From: Ureibacillus yapensis
Lineage (GTDB): Bacteria > Bacillota > Bacilli > Bacillales_A > Planococcaceae
NCBI RefSeq assembly: GCF_003515775.1
Contig: NZ_QWEI01000001.1
Location: 600,106-664,105, forward strand
Length of the DNA: 64,000 nucleotides
Reading direction: 5' to 3'
Part shown: positions 54,050-63,230 of the stretch, piece after piece
Layout: each line of letters opens with the position of its first letter
Position numbering within the stretch: the stretch's first letter is position 1
Notes under the pieces: model-generated
What the model was told of the DNA's origin: nothing
Seen by the model: only the letters and a program-made list of their open reading frames with translations
Database searches by the model: none
Translations under genes and position numbers: made by a program

Positions 54050-54207
54050 GAAAAGCGCAAGCGCCCTGTTTAGCCCCGACAGATGTTTTGTGTACCGAAA
54101 GCGGAGCGACAGGTACAAGCGCTGGAAGGCCCGAATCGAAAGCATCTTTTCAGCTTTCGACCGAGGGACTGAAGCGACCTCGAGGGGCTGGGCGCTGGAG
54201 CTGGACA
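54050..54207 (+). repeat. Dispersed repeat, copy E (type 2)
   Basis: 158-bp element from AAAAGCGCAAGCGCCC to GGCGCTGGAGCTGGACA. Stems: GCGCCC/GGGCGC, AGCCCC/GGGGCT, GTACC/GGTAC (54092-54096 and 54112-54116), TCGAAAGC/GCTTTCGA. Nearly identical to copy F at 60806. It lies in the fabF 3' untranslated region, antisense to the element's forward orientation. Confidence 0.85.
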
Positions 54208-54260
54208 CTTATGAAACATTTTCTTATATGCTACTTTAAAATGAAAGGGATACTATACGA

Positions 54261-55496
54261 TTAATCAACCTTTTTTAATAGTAAACTTGCGTTATGACCA
54301 CCGAAACCAAGTGAATTGCTCATTGCATATTCCACTTGCTGGTTTCGTGCCGTATTAGGAACATAATCCAAATCACATTCCGGATCCGGAGTCGTTAAAT
54401 TGATTGTTGGCGGCAAAATTCCTTCTTTTAACGCCAGTGCAGTAAAGATTGTCTCTACCCCGCCTGCTGCTCCCAGTAAATGGCCCGTCATGGATTTTGT
54501 CGAACTCATCGCTAATTTATAAGCGTGGTCTCCAAATACCGATTTCACGGCTTTTGTTTCAAATAAGTCGTTATATGGTGTACTTGTACCATGTGCATTA
54601 ATATAGCCTACTAATGAAGGATCAACGCCGCCATCCTCCAATGCTTGTTGAATGGCACGTGCAGCACCTTCCCCTTCTGGAGCTGGAGCTGTAATATGAT
54701 AAGCATCGCCTGTTGCGCCGTAGCCAACGATTTCAGCATAAATTTTTGCACCGCGCGCTTTGGCAAATTCATACTCTTCCAAGACTAGAATACCTGCGCC
54801 TTCCGAGATGACAAATCCATCACGCTCTTTATCGAAAGGACGTGAAGCCGTTTGAGGATCCGGATTTAATGAAAGTGCCGTACTTGAACAGAAGCCTGCT
54901 ACTGCCATGTTGACGATTGGCGCTTCGGCACCGCCTGTAATCATCGCATCCGCATCTCCGCGCTGAATAACTTTAAATGCATCTCCAATTGAATTGGTAC
55001 CTGATGCACATGCCGTTACCGAACATGAGTTAATGCCTTTTGCCCCTAAATAAATCGATACTTGGCCGGAAGCCATGTTCGGAATCATCATTGGAACAAA
55101 GAATGGGCTTACGCGACGAACACCGCGTTCCTGGAAAGTAATATATTGATTTTCGTATGTTTCCATTCCGCCGATGCCTGAACCAATCCAAACACCTACG
55201 CGTGGCGCAATTTCATCATTTATTGTTAAATCGGCATCTTTTACTGCCATCATGGCTGAAGCTAACGCATAATGCGTAAAGCGGTCCATTTTTCTGGCTT
55301 CTTTTCGATCCACATATTGTTCAATATCAAAATCTTTAATTTCCGCCGCTACTTTGGCAGGGAATTTTTCGACGTCTAGACGCGTTAATGGGCCCACACC
55401 GGATTTGCCGGCTTTTATGTTTTCCCATGTCTCTTCAATCGTATTTCCTAGAGGTGTAACCGCTCCAATACCAGTAATTACGACTCTTTTATTCAT
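54261..55496 (-). CDS. fabF: 3-oxoacyl-ACP synthase II
   Basis: 411 residues, KAS II. Catalytic triad: Cys in [15 protein letters not shown], His in [11 protein letters not shown] and His in [15 protein letters not shown]. It elongates acyl-ACP with malonyl-ACP. The start [18 protein letters not shown] is standard. Second gene of the fabH-fabF operon (48 nt after fabH), thus under FapR. Confidence 0.96.
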   Translation of the reverse strand: MNKRVVITGIGAVTPLGNTIEETWENIKAGKSGVGPLTRLDVEKFPAKVAAEIKDFDIEQYVDRKEARKMDRFTHYALASAMMAVKDADLTINDEIAPRVGVWIGSGIGGMETYENQYITFQERGVRRVSPFFVPMMIPNMASGQVSIYLGAKGINSCSVTACASGTNSIGDAFKVIQRGDADAMITGGAEAPIVNMAVAGFCSSTALSLNPDPQTASRPFDKERDGFVISEGAGILVLEEYEFAKARGAKIYAEIVGYGATGDAYHITAPAPEGEGAARAIQQALEDGGVDPSLVGYINAHGTSTPYNDLFETKAVKSVFGDHAYKLAMSSTKSMTGHLLGAAGGVETIFTALALKEGILPPTINLTTPDPECDLDYVPNTARNQQVEYAMSNSLGFGGHNASLLLKKVD

Positions 55497-55544
55497 AGTT
55501 TCTCTTTTCCCCCTTAGGTTCCAGACTACTTTTTATCAGTTATA

Positions 55545-56483
55545 TTATTTTCCCCATTTGATGACCGCGCCGCCCCATGTGAGACCGCCGCCAAACCCTA
55601 CAAGAACAATAATATCATCATCTTTAATCTTACCATCTTCCAGCTCATCCGCCAAAGCTAATCCAATTGAAGCCGATGAGGTATTTCCGTACTGATGGAT
55701 GCGTTTTGAAAGTTTTTCTTCCGGCAATTCAAGTCTTTCGCGTGCAGCTTCCATAATGCGAATGTTTGCTTGGTGCGGAATAAGGAAATCCACATCTTCC
55801 TTCGACAATCCTGCTTTTTCAAGAACAGAAACAGCCGATTCGCCCATCTGTCTCACTGCAAATTTAAATACTTCACGTCCGTTCATGGCAATCGCACGTT
55901 CACTATTTAAATACAAATGCTTGCCGCCAGTACCATCTGCCCCTAATTCAAAGGATAGAATACCGCGTCCTTCACTTACTTCACCTATAACAGCCGCACA
56001 AGCGCCATCACCAAATAAAACGGCAGTATTGCGGTCCGTCCAATCGGTCACTTTTGACAATTTTTCAGCACCCACAACCAAAACATATTTGAAGCTTTTG
56101 CTTTCCACAAATTGTTTCGCCGTCGCAATGCCATACATAAAGCCCGCACAAGCAGCGGAAACGTCCATTGCAGCAGCATTGGCTGCCCCCAATTTTTCTT
56201 GTATTTGACACGCAACACTTGGAAAAGCAGTGTCCGGTGTAACCGTCGCTACCAAGATTAAACCGATTTGATCTGCCGTAATTTCAGCATTTTCCAATGC
56301 ACTTTGGGCAGCCTTGAATGCTAAATCCGAAGTCTCTTCATCTTCTGCTGCGAGTCTTCTTTCTTCTATGCCAGTTCTTGTACGAATCCATTCATCGTTC
56401 GTATCCAACGTTTTCTCTAAATCAAAATTTGTTACCACTTTATCCGGAACATATTTCCCTATTCCAATGATCCCTGCGTTCAT
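55545..56483 (-). CDS. fabH: 3-oxoacyl-ACP synthase III
   Basis: 312 residues, KAS III, which condenses acyl-CoA primer with malonyl-ACP to begin fatty-acid synthesis. Catalytic Cys in [14 protein letters not shown], His in [12 protein letters not shown] and Asn in [16 protein letters not shown] precedes the ATG. Promoter with FapR operator upstream at 56512-56556. Confidence 0.96.
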   Translation of the reverse strand: MNAGIIGIGKYVPDKVVTNFDLEKTLDTNDEWIRTRTGIEERRLAAEDEETSDLAFKAAQSALENAEITADQIGLILVATVTPDTAFPSVACQIQEKLGAANAAAMDVSAACAGFMYGIATAKQFVESKSFKYVLVVGAEKLSKVTDWTDRNTAVLFGDGACAAVIGEVSEGRGILSFELGADGTGGKHLYLNSERAIAMNGREVFKFAVRQMGESAVSVLEKAGLSKEDVDFLIPHQANIRIMEAARERLELPEEKLSKRIHQYGNTSSASIGLALADELEDGKIKDDDIIVLVGFGGGLTWGGAVIKWGK

Positions 56484-56511
56484 TGTAATCCCCCCATTTT
56501 ACGACTAACAT

Positions 56512-56556
56512 TTAGTACTTGGTCATAATTATAGCTCATAAAAAAAAGAACCTCAA
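56512..56556 (-). promoter_or_regulatory. fabH promoter with FapR operator
   Basis: Minus strand TTGAGG (56551-56556), 17-nt spacer, TATAAT (56528-56533). The sequence TTAGTACTTGGTCATAATTA (56512-56531) matches the FapR box (TTAGTACCTNNTCTTAAT type) and overlaps the -10 element, so FapR would block transcription until malonyl-CoA releases it. Confidence 0.82.
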
Positions 56557-56671
56557 CCTTTAATTATGTTTTGTTTTAAAGTTTATTGTTCTTTTTTAAA
56601 TTGGAATATGGTATGATATTACAGATGAATATGGATATACTATTTTAAAATATTCTTTTGAGGTGAAACAA

Positions 56672-56863
56672 ATGAAATATCTAATGACTTTAGTTTGGTC
56701 GTTACTATTAGTATTTATGCTAAACTATGTAGTAAGCTCAATTTTAGCGGTTGAATTTAGTGCATCTACTAGCGTCGTGCTTGGTATTATTTTTGCTATT
56801 TTGGTAATTATAATTAGTTCGGTTATTCCTAACGAACCAACTCCAGAACCAGATCATCACTAA
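56672..56863 (+). CDS. Small membrane protein (DUF2929-like)
   Basis: 63 residues from an ATG at 56672 with GAGGTG upstream. Two helices: YLMTLVWSLLLVFMLNYVVSS and SVVLGIIFAILVIIISSVI, ending in a Pro-rich polar tail. Pattern and size fit the DUF2929 (YjzB-neighbourhood) family; it is divergent from fabH as yjzB lies beside fabHA in B. subtilis. Function unknown. Confidence 0.65.
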   Translation: MKYLMTLVWSLLLVFMLNYVVSSILAVEFSASTSVVLGIIFAILVIIISSVIPNEPTPEPDHH

Positions 56864-56872
56864 TATGGTTGT

Positions 56873-56905
56873 AAAGCACTTCGTGATTGAAGTGCTTTTT
56901 GTTTT
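56873..56905 (+). terminator. Terminator of the small membrane gene
   Basis: Perfect 10-bp stem AAAGCACTTC/GAAGTGCTTT with 6-nt loop and TTTGTTTTG tail. Confidence 0.85.
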
Positions 56906-56924
56906 GATGCTCTTTATATAAAAA

Positions 56925-57527
56925 CTACTTTGTTCCACTGATGCATATCCATTTATTATTTGGGCTTGCATAAAACTCGACCTTATTAAACCCCGCTTTT
57001 TTAAGTAGCCTCTCCATATCTTCCTTTGATTTATAGTTTTTCATATGATAATTAATTTTGTATGCCTCGGCAATAATGAAGAAACAACCTTGTTTTTTCA
57101 ATACTCTAAAAACTTCCTTTATACTGTTCTCCATGTCCGTCCAAAAATAATGGGTTTGAAAAGCAGTGATGAGATCAAACGTATTTTCCGGGAATGGAAT
57201 ATTGGTTACACTTGCTTGCTGAACCTGTATTTTACCATTTTCCACATCTGCTTTATTGGTTCTTATAGAATCTTTTACCGCCTGTTCGGAATAATCAATC
57301 CCATATATTTTCCCCGTTCGATTTTTCAATGACAGCATTTGAAGTGTTCTTCCTCCACCACAACCAACATCCAACACAACAGCTTCCTCGTTTAATTTTA
57401 TCTTTCCAAATGCCCATTCGTTCATATCTCTATGAGCAGAGTTCATAATCCTTAACATGATTGAACCAACCATCCCAACAGGATTTTTAGCTTGTTCAAT
57501 CAACTTATTGAGCATATTCATATTCAT
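56925..57527 (-). CDS. Class I SAM-dependent methyltransferase
   Basis: 200 residues. Motif I VLDVGCGGGRTLQML, motif II IYGIDYSEQAV, motif post-II VTNIPFPENTFDLITAF and motif III EVFRVLKKQGCFFI define a class I methyltransferase of the UbiE/Methyltransf_11 group. The N-terminus is helical (LIEQAKNPVGMVGSIMLRIMN). Substrate unknown. GGAGGGGAG precedes the ATG. Stand-alone gene. Confidence 0.85.
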   Translation of the reverse strand: MNMNMLNKLIEQAKNPVGMVGSIMLRIMNSAHRDMNEWAFGKIKLNEEAVVLDVGCGGGRTLQMLSLKNRTGKIYGIDYSEQAVKDSIRTNKADVENGKIQVQQASVTNIPFPENTFDLITAFQTHYFWTDMENSIKEVFRVLKKQGCFFIIAEAYKINYHMKNYKSKEDMERLLKKAGFNKVEFYASPNNKWICISGTK

Positions 57528-57716
57528 CTTCTCCCCTCCATTGGCTAAATTTTCTGTCTAAATTTCTCTTGCTTAAATACGTTTGGAAAAGGAAGAAAGG
57601 TTCATTTTTTATTTCTCATAGTTTTGATTTCGGACCGTTCAAGGACGAAATAAGTCAATCCTATACAAGCTATTTTCTTTGGAATATTTTTTAACATGTC
57701 ATTAAGCCAAAATAAA

Positions 57717-57751
57717 AAATGTACAACCCATATAAAATGAATTGTACATTT
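57717..57751 (-). terminator. Terminator of clpB
   Basis: AAATGTACAA/TTGTACATTT 10-bp stem followed on the minus strand by TTTTATTTTGG; 14 nt past the clpB stop. Confidence 0.82.
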
Positions 57752-57764
57752 ATTTTCTCTTTTT

Positions 57765-59894
57765 CTATTTAGCTACAACCAATTGGTCACCATCCATTGC
57801 CACTTGCAAAGTTTCTCCAGGGAGTACTTCACCTTTTAGCAACTCTTTAGCGACTGCTGTTTCAATATTGCGCTGGATGAATCGTTTTAACGGTCTTGCT
57901 CCAAACTGCGGATCAATGCCGTGTTCAACGACCCATTCCACTACATTTTCGCTTACGTTTAGTTGGATTTCTTGTTCAGCCACGCGCTGTTGCAATTGCT
58001 CAATATACTTCCAGGCAATCGCATGGAAATGTTCAGTTGTTAAGGCATGGAACATGATAATGTCATCTACACGGTTCAGCAGCTCCGGTTTGAAGTGGCT
58101 GCGCAGTTCCCCCATGACCAAGTCTTCCACCTCTTGTTGGTGGTCAGGTTTTGCCTCCAGTAGATAATGTGAACCAATATTGGAAGTCATAATAACAACC
58201 GTGTTTGTGAAGTTTACCAAACGGCCCTGACTATCTGTAATGCGGCCGTCATCCAAAATTTGCAGTAGAATATTTGCTACATCCGGATGCGCCTTTTCAA
58301 TTTCATCCAATAACACGACGGAATATGGATTTCTTCGCACCGCTTCCGTCAACTGGCCGCCTTCTTCATATCCGATATAACCCGGAGGTGCCCCTACGAG
58401 TCTGGATACGCTATGTTTTTCCATATATTCGCTCATATCGATTCGAATAAAATGATCCTCGGAATCAAATAGTTGGGCAGCCAAAGCTTTTGCAAGCTCT
58501 GTTTTCCCTACTCCTGTAGGACCAAGGAAAATAAAGGAACCGATTGGCCGGTTTGGATCTTTAATGCCGGAACGGGCACGCCATACCGCTTCCGTTACCA
58601 ATTTTACGGCCGTATCCTGGCCCACTACTCTCTCATGCAGAGTATCTTTTAGGCGGAGCAGTTTTTCTCTTTCGCCTTCCACAAGCTTCGTGACCGGAAT
58701 GCCTGTCCATCTTGAGATAATGGAGGCAATTTCATCTGCGGTTACTTCTTCACGCAAGATGCGTGTGTCCGAACCTTGTTCCAGCTCTTTTTCCAAGGCG
58801 GAAAGTTCCTTTTCAAGCTCCGGAATTTTCCCGTGGCGAAGTTCAGCCGCTTTGTTCAAATCATATTTACTCTCGGCCTCTTCCAGCTCTCTGCGCAAAA
58901 CATCTAATTGTTCACGTTTTTTCTGAATCGTTTGCAATCCTTGCTTTTCGTGTTCCCATTGCTTGCGCAACTGATTTGTTGATTCTTTTAATGTAGTAAG
59001 CTCCTCGCGCAATGCATCCAGACGTTTTTTGCTAGCTTCATCTTTTTCGGCCGTCAAGGCTTGTTCTTCGATTTCAAGCTGCATGATTCTTCTTGTCACG
59101 GCATCGAGTTCTTGCGGCATTGAGTCGATTTCCGTGCGAATCATGGCACATGCTTCATCGATCAAATCGATTGCTTTGTCCGGCAAAAAGCGATCCGTTA
59201 TATAACGGTTTGACAGCTCAGCGGATGCAATAATGGCGCGGTCATGGATACGCACTCCGTGGTGAAGCTCAAAGCGTTCCTTCAACCCTCTTAAAATGGA
59301 AATCGTATCTTCAACGGACGGCTGGCGCACCATCACTTGCTGGAACCTGCGTTCAAGTGCAGGGTCTTTTTCGATATGCATGCGGTATTCGTCCAATGTT
59401 GTGGCACCGATGCAATGCAGCTCGCCTCGTGCCAGCATCGGCTTCAGCATGTTGCCTGCATCCATTGCACCTTCTGTTTTGCCCGCGCCCACGATAGTAT
59501 GGATTTCATCGATAAATAAAATAATGCGTCCCTCTGAATCTTTTACTTCTTTTAGGACACCTTTTAATCGTTCTTCGAATTGTCCGCGATAGCTTGCTCC
59601 TGCAATCAATGCACTCATGTCCAATTCATAAAGAATGCAATCCTTAAGCCCTTCCGGTACATCCTTGCGAACAATCCGTTGAGCCAACCCTTCCACAATG
59701 GCTGTTTTCCCTACTCCGGGTTCTCCAATTAAAATGGGATTATTTTTTGTTTTTCTGGATAAGATCCGAATCACATTCCGTATTTCTTCATCACGGCCAA
59801 TAACAGGATCCATCTTGCCGTTTTTTACTTCTTCGATTAAATTTCGACCAAATTGTTCTAATGGACTTCGATTATCTTGTTGTTGAAATTGCAT
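57765..59894 (-). CDS. clpB: ClpB disaggregase lacking the N-terminal domain
   Basis: 709 residues; typical ClpB has about 860. AAA-1 with Walker [14 protein letters not shown], Walker [15 protein letters not shown]; complete coiled-coil M domain (about 240-365: [20 protein letters not shown] through [20 protein letters not shown]); AAA-2 with [14 protein letters not shown] and [16 protein letters not shown]-terminal [10 protein letters not shown]. The Clp_N domain (about 150 residues) is absent: the protein begins [19 protein letters not shown]. Start at 59892-59894 is fixed by AAAGGGTG nine bases upstream, with promoter and a CtsR-like site just before. The M domain identifies ClpB rather than ClpC/ClpE, so it should still work with DnaK. 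Confidence 0.9.
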   Translation of the reverse strand: MQFQQQDNRSPLEQFGRNLIEEVKNGKMDPVIGRDEEIRNVIRILSRKTKNNPILIGEPGVGKTAIVEGLAQRIVRKDVPEGLKDCILYELDMSALIAGASYRGQFEERLKGVLKEVKDSEGRIILFIDEIHTIVGAGKTEGAMDAGNMLKPMLARGELHCIGATTLDEYRMHIEKDPALERRFQQVMVRQPSVEDTISILRGLKERFELHHGVRIHDRAIIASAELSNRYITDRFLPDKAIDLIDEACAMIRTEIDSMPQELDAVTRRIMQLEIEEQALTAEKDEASKKRLDALREELTTLKESTNQLRKQWEHEKQGLQTIQKKREQLDVLRRELEEAESKYDLNKAAELRHGKIPELEKELSALEKELEQGSDTRILREEVTADEIASIISRWTGIPVTKLVEGEREKLLRLKDTLHERVVGQDTAVKLVTEAVWRARSGIKDPNRPIGSFIFLGPTGVGKTELAKALAAQLFDSEDHFIRIDMSEYMEKHSVSRLVGAPPGYIGYEEGGQLTEAVRRNPYSVVLLDEIEKAHPDVANILLQILDDGRITDSQGRLVNFTNTVVIMTSNIGSHYLLEAKPDHQQEVEDLVMGELRSHFKPELLNRVDDIIMFHALTTEHFHAIAWKYIEQLQQRVAEQEIQLNVSENVVEWVVEHGIDPQFGARPLKRFIQRNIETAVAKELLKGEVLPGETLQVAMDGDQLVVAK

Positions 59895-59933
59895 TTGTAT
59901 AAACACCCTTTCACATTAGATTCGCTAAATTGT

Positions 59934-59985
59934 TTGACCTTTTTTGACTAATATAATTATAACAAGGATGATGGATTAAATGCAA
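59934..59985 (-). promoter_or_regulatory. clpB promoter with CtsR-like tandem heptads
   Basis: Minus strand TTGCAT (59980-59985), 18-nt spacer, TATAAT (59956-59961), followed by AGTCAAA-AA-GGTCAAA (59934-59949). CtsR binds two direct RGTCAAA heptads; here the gap is two bases rather than the usual three. Confidence 0.65.
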
Positions 59986-60106
59986 AAAAATAACACGCAA
60001 TCTTTACGATTCATGTTCAAAGGATGTGGTATTATACCTTTAATAGTTATATTACCTACATTTTACCAACTAAAAGTGCCGAATAGAGTCAAAAGGATGT
60101 GAAAAA

Positions 60107-60802
60107 ATGGGATTAACGGATACTTTGCCCACAGATATATATCGTTTATTCGAAAATAATGGCGCATTGATTAAAATTGAAAAAGGAAATCATATTTTTC
60201 ATGAAGGGGAAAGTGCCGAAGAATTATTTTTGGTCAAAAAAGGGACAATTCAAATAAGTAAAGAGACCGAAAATGGGAAAGAATTAACTTTTCGTGTTTG
60301 TGGAAAAAACAGCGTAATCGGTGAAAGTACTCTTTTTGCACCAACAACCGCCCATACAACAACGGCCAAGGCAATTAACCATTCCGAGTTAATTACGATC
60401 AGCAAACGATCGATTGAGATGATTTTAACCGAGCAGCATGCATTGATGATTGAATACTTAAAATGGATTCAAGTTGAAAATCTAAAAAACCAAAGCCTTA
60501 TTCGCGACCTTGTCATTCATGGCAAAAAGGGAGCGTTATTTTCAACGTTAATCCGCTTATCCAATAGTTACGGAAAGGCGATTGGCCCAAATCAAGTGTT
60601 CATCGACATCAATTTAACAAATACCGATATTGCCAATATGTGCGCAACCAGTCGGGAAATGATCAACCGCATGTTAAATGATTTGAAAAAACAAAATGTG
60701 ATTACATTTGAAAAAGGGTATATTACGATTTTGGATTTGGAGCATTTAAAACACGGAATTTGCTGTGATGAATGCCCGATATCCGTTTGCCGGATTGACT
60801 AA
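60107..60802 (+). CDS. fnr: Fnr-type oxygen-responsive regulator
   Basis: 231 residues of the Crp/Fnr family: cNMP-like beta-roll (about 15-115), dimerisation helix, and winged helix with TNTDIANMCATSREMINRMLNDL (about 165-190). The C-terminus holds Cys220-x2-Cys223-x4-Cys228 (CDECPISVC), the spacing of the Bacillus Fnr cluster ligands, so a [4Fe-4S] O2 sensor is likely. It activates anaerobic genes such as nitrate reductase in B. subtilis; none is adjacent. Divergent from clpB. AAAGGATGTG precedes the ATG. Confidence 0.85.
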   Translation: MGLTDTLPTDIYRLFENNGALIKIEKGNHIFHEGESAEELFLVKKGTIQISKETENGKELTFRVCGKNSVIGESTLFAPTTAHTTTAKAINHSELITISKRSIEMILTEQHALMIEYLKWIQVENLKNQSLIRDLVIHGKKGALFSTLIRLSNSYGKAIGPNQVFIDINLTNTDIANMCATSREMINRMLNDLKKQNVITFEKGYITILDLEHLKHGICCDECPISVCRID

Positions 60803-60805
60803 TTC

Positions 60806-60961
60806 AGAAGCGGAAGCGCCCGGGTTAGCACCGACAGATGTGTTGTGTATCGAAAGCGGAGCGGCAGATACAAGCGCTGGAAGGCCCGAATCGAAAGCAT
60901 CTTTTCAGCTTTCGACCGAGGGACTGAAGCGACCTCGAGGGGCCGGCGCTGAAGCTGGATG
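60806..60961 (+). repeat. Dispersed repeat, copy F (type 2)
   Basis: 156-bp near-copy of repeat E beginning 4 nt after the fnr stop. The module stem reads GTATC/GATAC (60847-60851 and 60867-60871) where copy E has GTACC/GGTAC, a paired change that keeps the stem. The right end is decayed (GAAGCTGGATG). Confidence 0.82.
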
Positions 60962-60983
60962 TAGGAACTACTTTTAAAAGCAG

Positions 60984-61022
60984 AAAAAAATCACCCTCCA
61001 CAGTGGAAAGGGTGAATTTTTT
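60984..61022. terminator. Bidirectional terminator between fnr and yitW
   Basis: TCACCCT/AGGGTGA stem inside A/T runs (AAAAAAA...TTTTTTC), loop with inner TCCA/TGGA pairing. Confidence 0.75.
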
Positions 61023-61023
61023 C

Positions 61024-61338
61024 TTATCGAATTCCCAATGCCATTTTGGCATAACGGGACATCATTTCTTTTGACCATGCCGGTTGCCATACAATGTTGA
61101 CATCTACTTTCTTTACTTCCGGCAGTTCACCTAAAGCAGTGTTGACTTGGTCCACAATCACTGGACCCAGTGGGCAGCCCATTGATGTGAGCGTCATTGT
61201 AATAGTCGCCAATCCCTCTTCGTCCAAGTCCACATCATATACTAAACCTAAGTTGACAATATCAATGCCGAGCTCAGGGTCAATTACGTTTTCCAGTGCA
61301 CCCAAAATGCTTTCTTTCATTTCTTCGCTGATTGCCAT
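61024..61338 (-). CDS. MIP18/DUF59 Fe-S assembly protein (YitW-like)
   Basis: 104 residues. Family motifs: VIDPELGIDIVNLGLVY, TLTSMGCPLG with the single conserved Cys, and NIVWQPAWSKEMMS. DUF59/SufT-type proteins help deliver Fe-S clusters. GGAAAGAAG precedes the ATG. Adjacent to YitV and YitU genes as in B. subtilis, and near Fnr, an Fe-S regulator, though a link is only positional. Confidence 0.88.
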   Translation of the reverse strand: MAISEEMKESILGALENVIDPELGIDIVNLGLVYDVDLDEEGLATITMTLTSMGCPLGPVIVDQVNTALGELPEVKKVDVNIVWQPAWSKEMMSRYAKMALGIR

Positions 61339-61395
61339 CTCTTCTTTCCCCTCTCTTCATAGTGTTTACCTCTTTATCATAGCAAATGAAAATCT

Positions 61396-62160
61396 TTATG
61401 CCAAATGCCGTGAAAGAAACGAGGTAACCGCGAGTACCCCGCTCCGTGGCACTTGGTGTCCCGAGTTGGGCGATTCCATAAATTGCAGGCGCTCCGGTGC
61501 CTCAGCATAGTATGAGCGCAATTGAGTATAAAAATGATATGTAGGATGGAATGGGACCGTTTCGTCTTTATGTCCGTGCCAAAACATGACAGGACGCTGA
61601 TTAAAACGCTTGATGTCAACGGTAATATCAAAATTCGATAAACTCTCTTGAATCGCTTCTTTTTCTTCCTCCATCATCGGCAATTTGACGCCAGCTGCTT
61701 CAAATTGGTCGATTTGCCAATTTGCTAATTCCACATAACCCGGCGCTCCCATGCAAATGGCAGCTGCATCAATCCACTCATATTGCTTTAAACATCCGGA
61801 AGCTACAATTCCACCCATTGATGTTCCTGCAACGCCGATTTTATTCGTTGTTGCATAACCTCTTATCTTTAATTCCTCATAAATGAAACTCACTTCTTTT
61901 ATGGAGTTGAGGACAATCGACCAAAAGCGCATATTCATTTCCATTTCCGATAGATTTTCGGATCGCGCTCCATGCAATTCAGCATCCGGCATAATGACGC
62001 GAACACCGTTTTTTACAAATTGATACGCATAGTGCAGGTTATGCTCCTTTGCGCTTTGAAAGCCATGAAGAAAAATAACAACGGGTGACTGTTCATCCAT
62101 TGACTCTTCATAAACATGTAATAAAGGGATTCCATTCCACATATCATCTTGAACACGCAT
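61396..62160 (-). CDS. Alpha/beta hydrolase esterase (YitV-like)
   Basis: 254 residues. Oxyanion motif VIFLHGFQSAKEHN, nucleophile elbow VAGTSMGGIVASG (Ser about 125), acid in HGHKDETVPF and His in NSGHQVPRSG. Resembles YitV, a short-chain esterase of the dienelactone-hydrolase-like group. Substrate unknown. The gene is 57 nt upstream of yitW on the same strand and divergent from yitU. Confidence 0.85.
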   Translation of the reverse strand: MRVQDDMWNGIPLLHVYEESMDEQSPVVIFLHGFQSAKEHNLHYAYQFVKNGVRVIMPDAELHGARSENLSEMEMNMRFWSIVLNSIKEVSFIYEELKIRGYATTNKIGVAGTSMGGIVASGCLKQYEWIDAAAICMGAPGYVELANWQIDQFEAAGVKLPMMEEEKEAIQESLSNFDITVDIKRFNQRPVMFWHGHKDETVPFHPTYHFYTQLRSYYAEAPERLQFMESPNSGHQVPRSGVLAVTSFLSRHLA

Positions 62161-62365
62161 CTTGTTTCACTCCTCAAAAGCATGCCTTTTTGTGCTTTAA
62201 GCATCTACGACTAATAGTTTTGTTCGTTAACGAAAAAACTAATTCTACCTCATCATAACATTGTCAGAAAATTATTGCGCTTCTTTGGAAACGCCAAATG
62301 CAAAATTTTGACTAACTTACTATCTAGAGGATAAAATCGTTTAATAGAGAAGGGAGAATTCCTTT

Positions 62366-63172
62366 ATGAAACAACATTTAATTGTATTGGATTTGGATGG
62401 TACATTATTAACGGATGAAAAAACCATATCCGAAAAAACAAAAACGACTTTATTTAAAGCAAAAGAAGCAGGACATCAAGTAATGATTGCAACTGGCCGT
62501 CCATTTCGGGCCAGCCAGCTGTATTATAATGAATTGATGTTGACGACCCCGATTGTCAACTTTAATGGCGCCCTGATCCATCATCCCAGAAATAGGGCAT
62601 GGGAAATGGTTCATTCCCCAATCGACTTGAGTGTTGTTCATGATGTAGTCGATTCCGTCGACAAATATCAATATGAAAACTTGATTGCCGAAGTATTGGA
62701 TGATGTGTTTATTCATACAGAGGATACGCGCATGATGGATATTTTCCAAATGGGCGACCCTCAGGTAACGATTGGAAATTTAAGAGGGAATTTATCGGAA
62801 GATCCAACGAGTTTATTGATTCATGCAGAAGAAGAAAATGTTGCAAAGATTCGTGATCACTTGGAAAGTGTGCATGCCGAGCTGATCGAACATCGCCGGT
62901 GGGGTGCTCCGTTCCATATTATTGAAATTGTTCGAAAAGGGTTGAGCAAAGCGGTCGGAATCTCGCTGATTGCGAAAGAGATGAATATTCCCCGCGAGCG
63001 AATTATCGCATTTGGCGACGAAGACAATGACTTGGAAATGATTGATTATGCTGGTGTGGGCGTTGCCATGTCCAATGGCATCGAGCAATTAAGAAGTATT
63101 GCGAACGAGGTCACATTAAGCAATAACGAAGATGGCATTGCCGAGTTCTTGAGAGAAAGACTGAAATTGTAA
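62366..63172 (+). CDS. Cof-type HAD phosphatase (YitU-like)
   Basis: 268 residues. HAD motif I VLDLDGTLLTDEK with nucleophile Asp, motif II MIATGRP, motif III Lys in KGLSKAVGIS and motif IV FGDEDNDLEMIDYAG; C2B cap domain of Cof proteins. B. subtilis YitU dephosphorylates the riboflavin precursor 5-amino-6-(5-phosphoribitylamino)uracil; that role is likely here by synteny with yitS/V/W. AGAAGGGAG precedes the ATG. Confidence 0.88.
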   Translation: MKQHLIVLDLDGTLLTDEKTISEKTKTTLFKAKEAGHQVMIATGRPFRASQLYYNELMLTTPIVNFNGALIHHPRNRAWEMVHSPIDLSVVHDVVDSVDKYQYENLIAEVLDDVFIHTEDTRMMDIFQMGDPQVTIGNLRGNLSEDPTSLLIHAEEENVAKIRDHLESVHAELIEHRRWGAPFHIIEIVRKGLSKAVGISLIAKEMNIPRERIIAFGDEDNDLEMIDYAGVGVAMSNGIEQLRSIANEVTLSNNEDGIAEFLRERLKL

Positions 63173-63180
63173 CAATTCAT

Positions 63181-63202
63181 GGGGAAATATTTTTCCCCTT
63201 AT
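63181..63202 (+). terminator. Possible weak terminator after the YitU-like gene
   Basis: GGGGAAA/TTTCCCC 7-bp stem with 4-nt loop, followed by TTATAA; only a short T-run. Confidence 0.4.
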
Positions 63203-63230
63203 AATAAATGTCTTTCAGGGAGGTATGACA

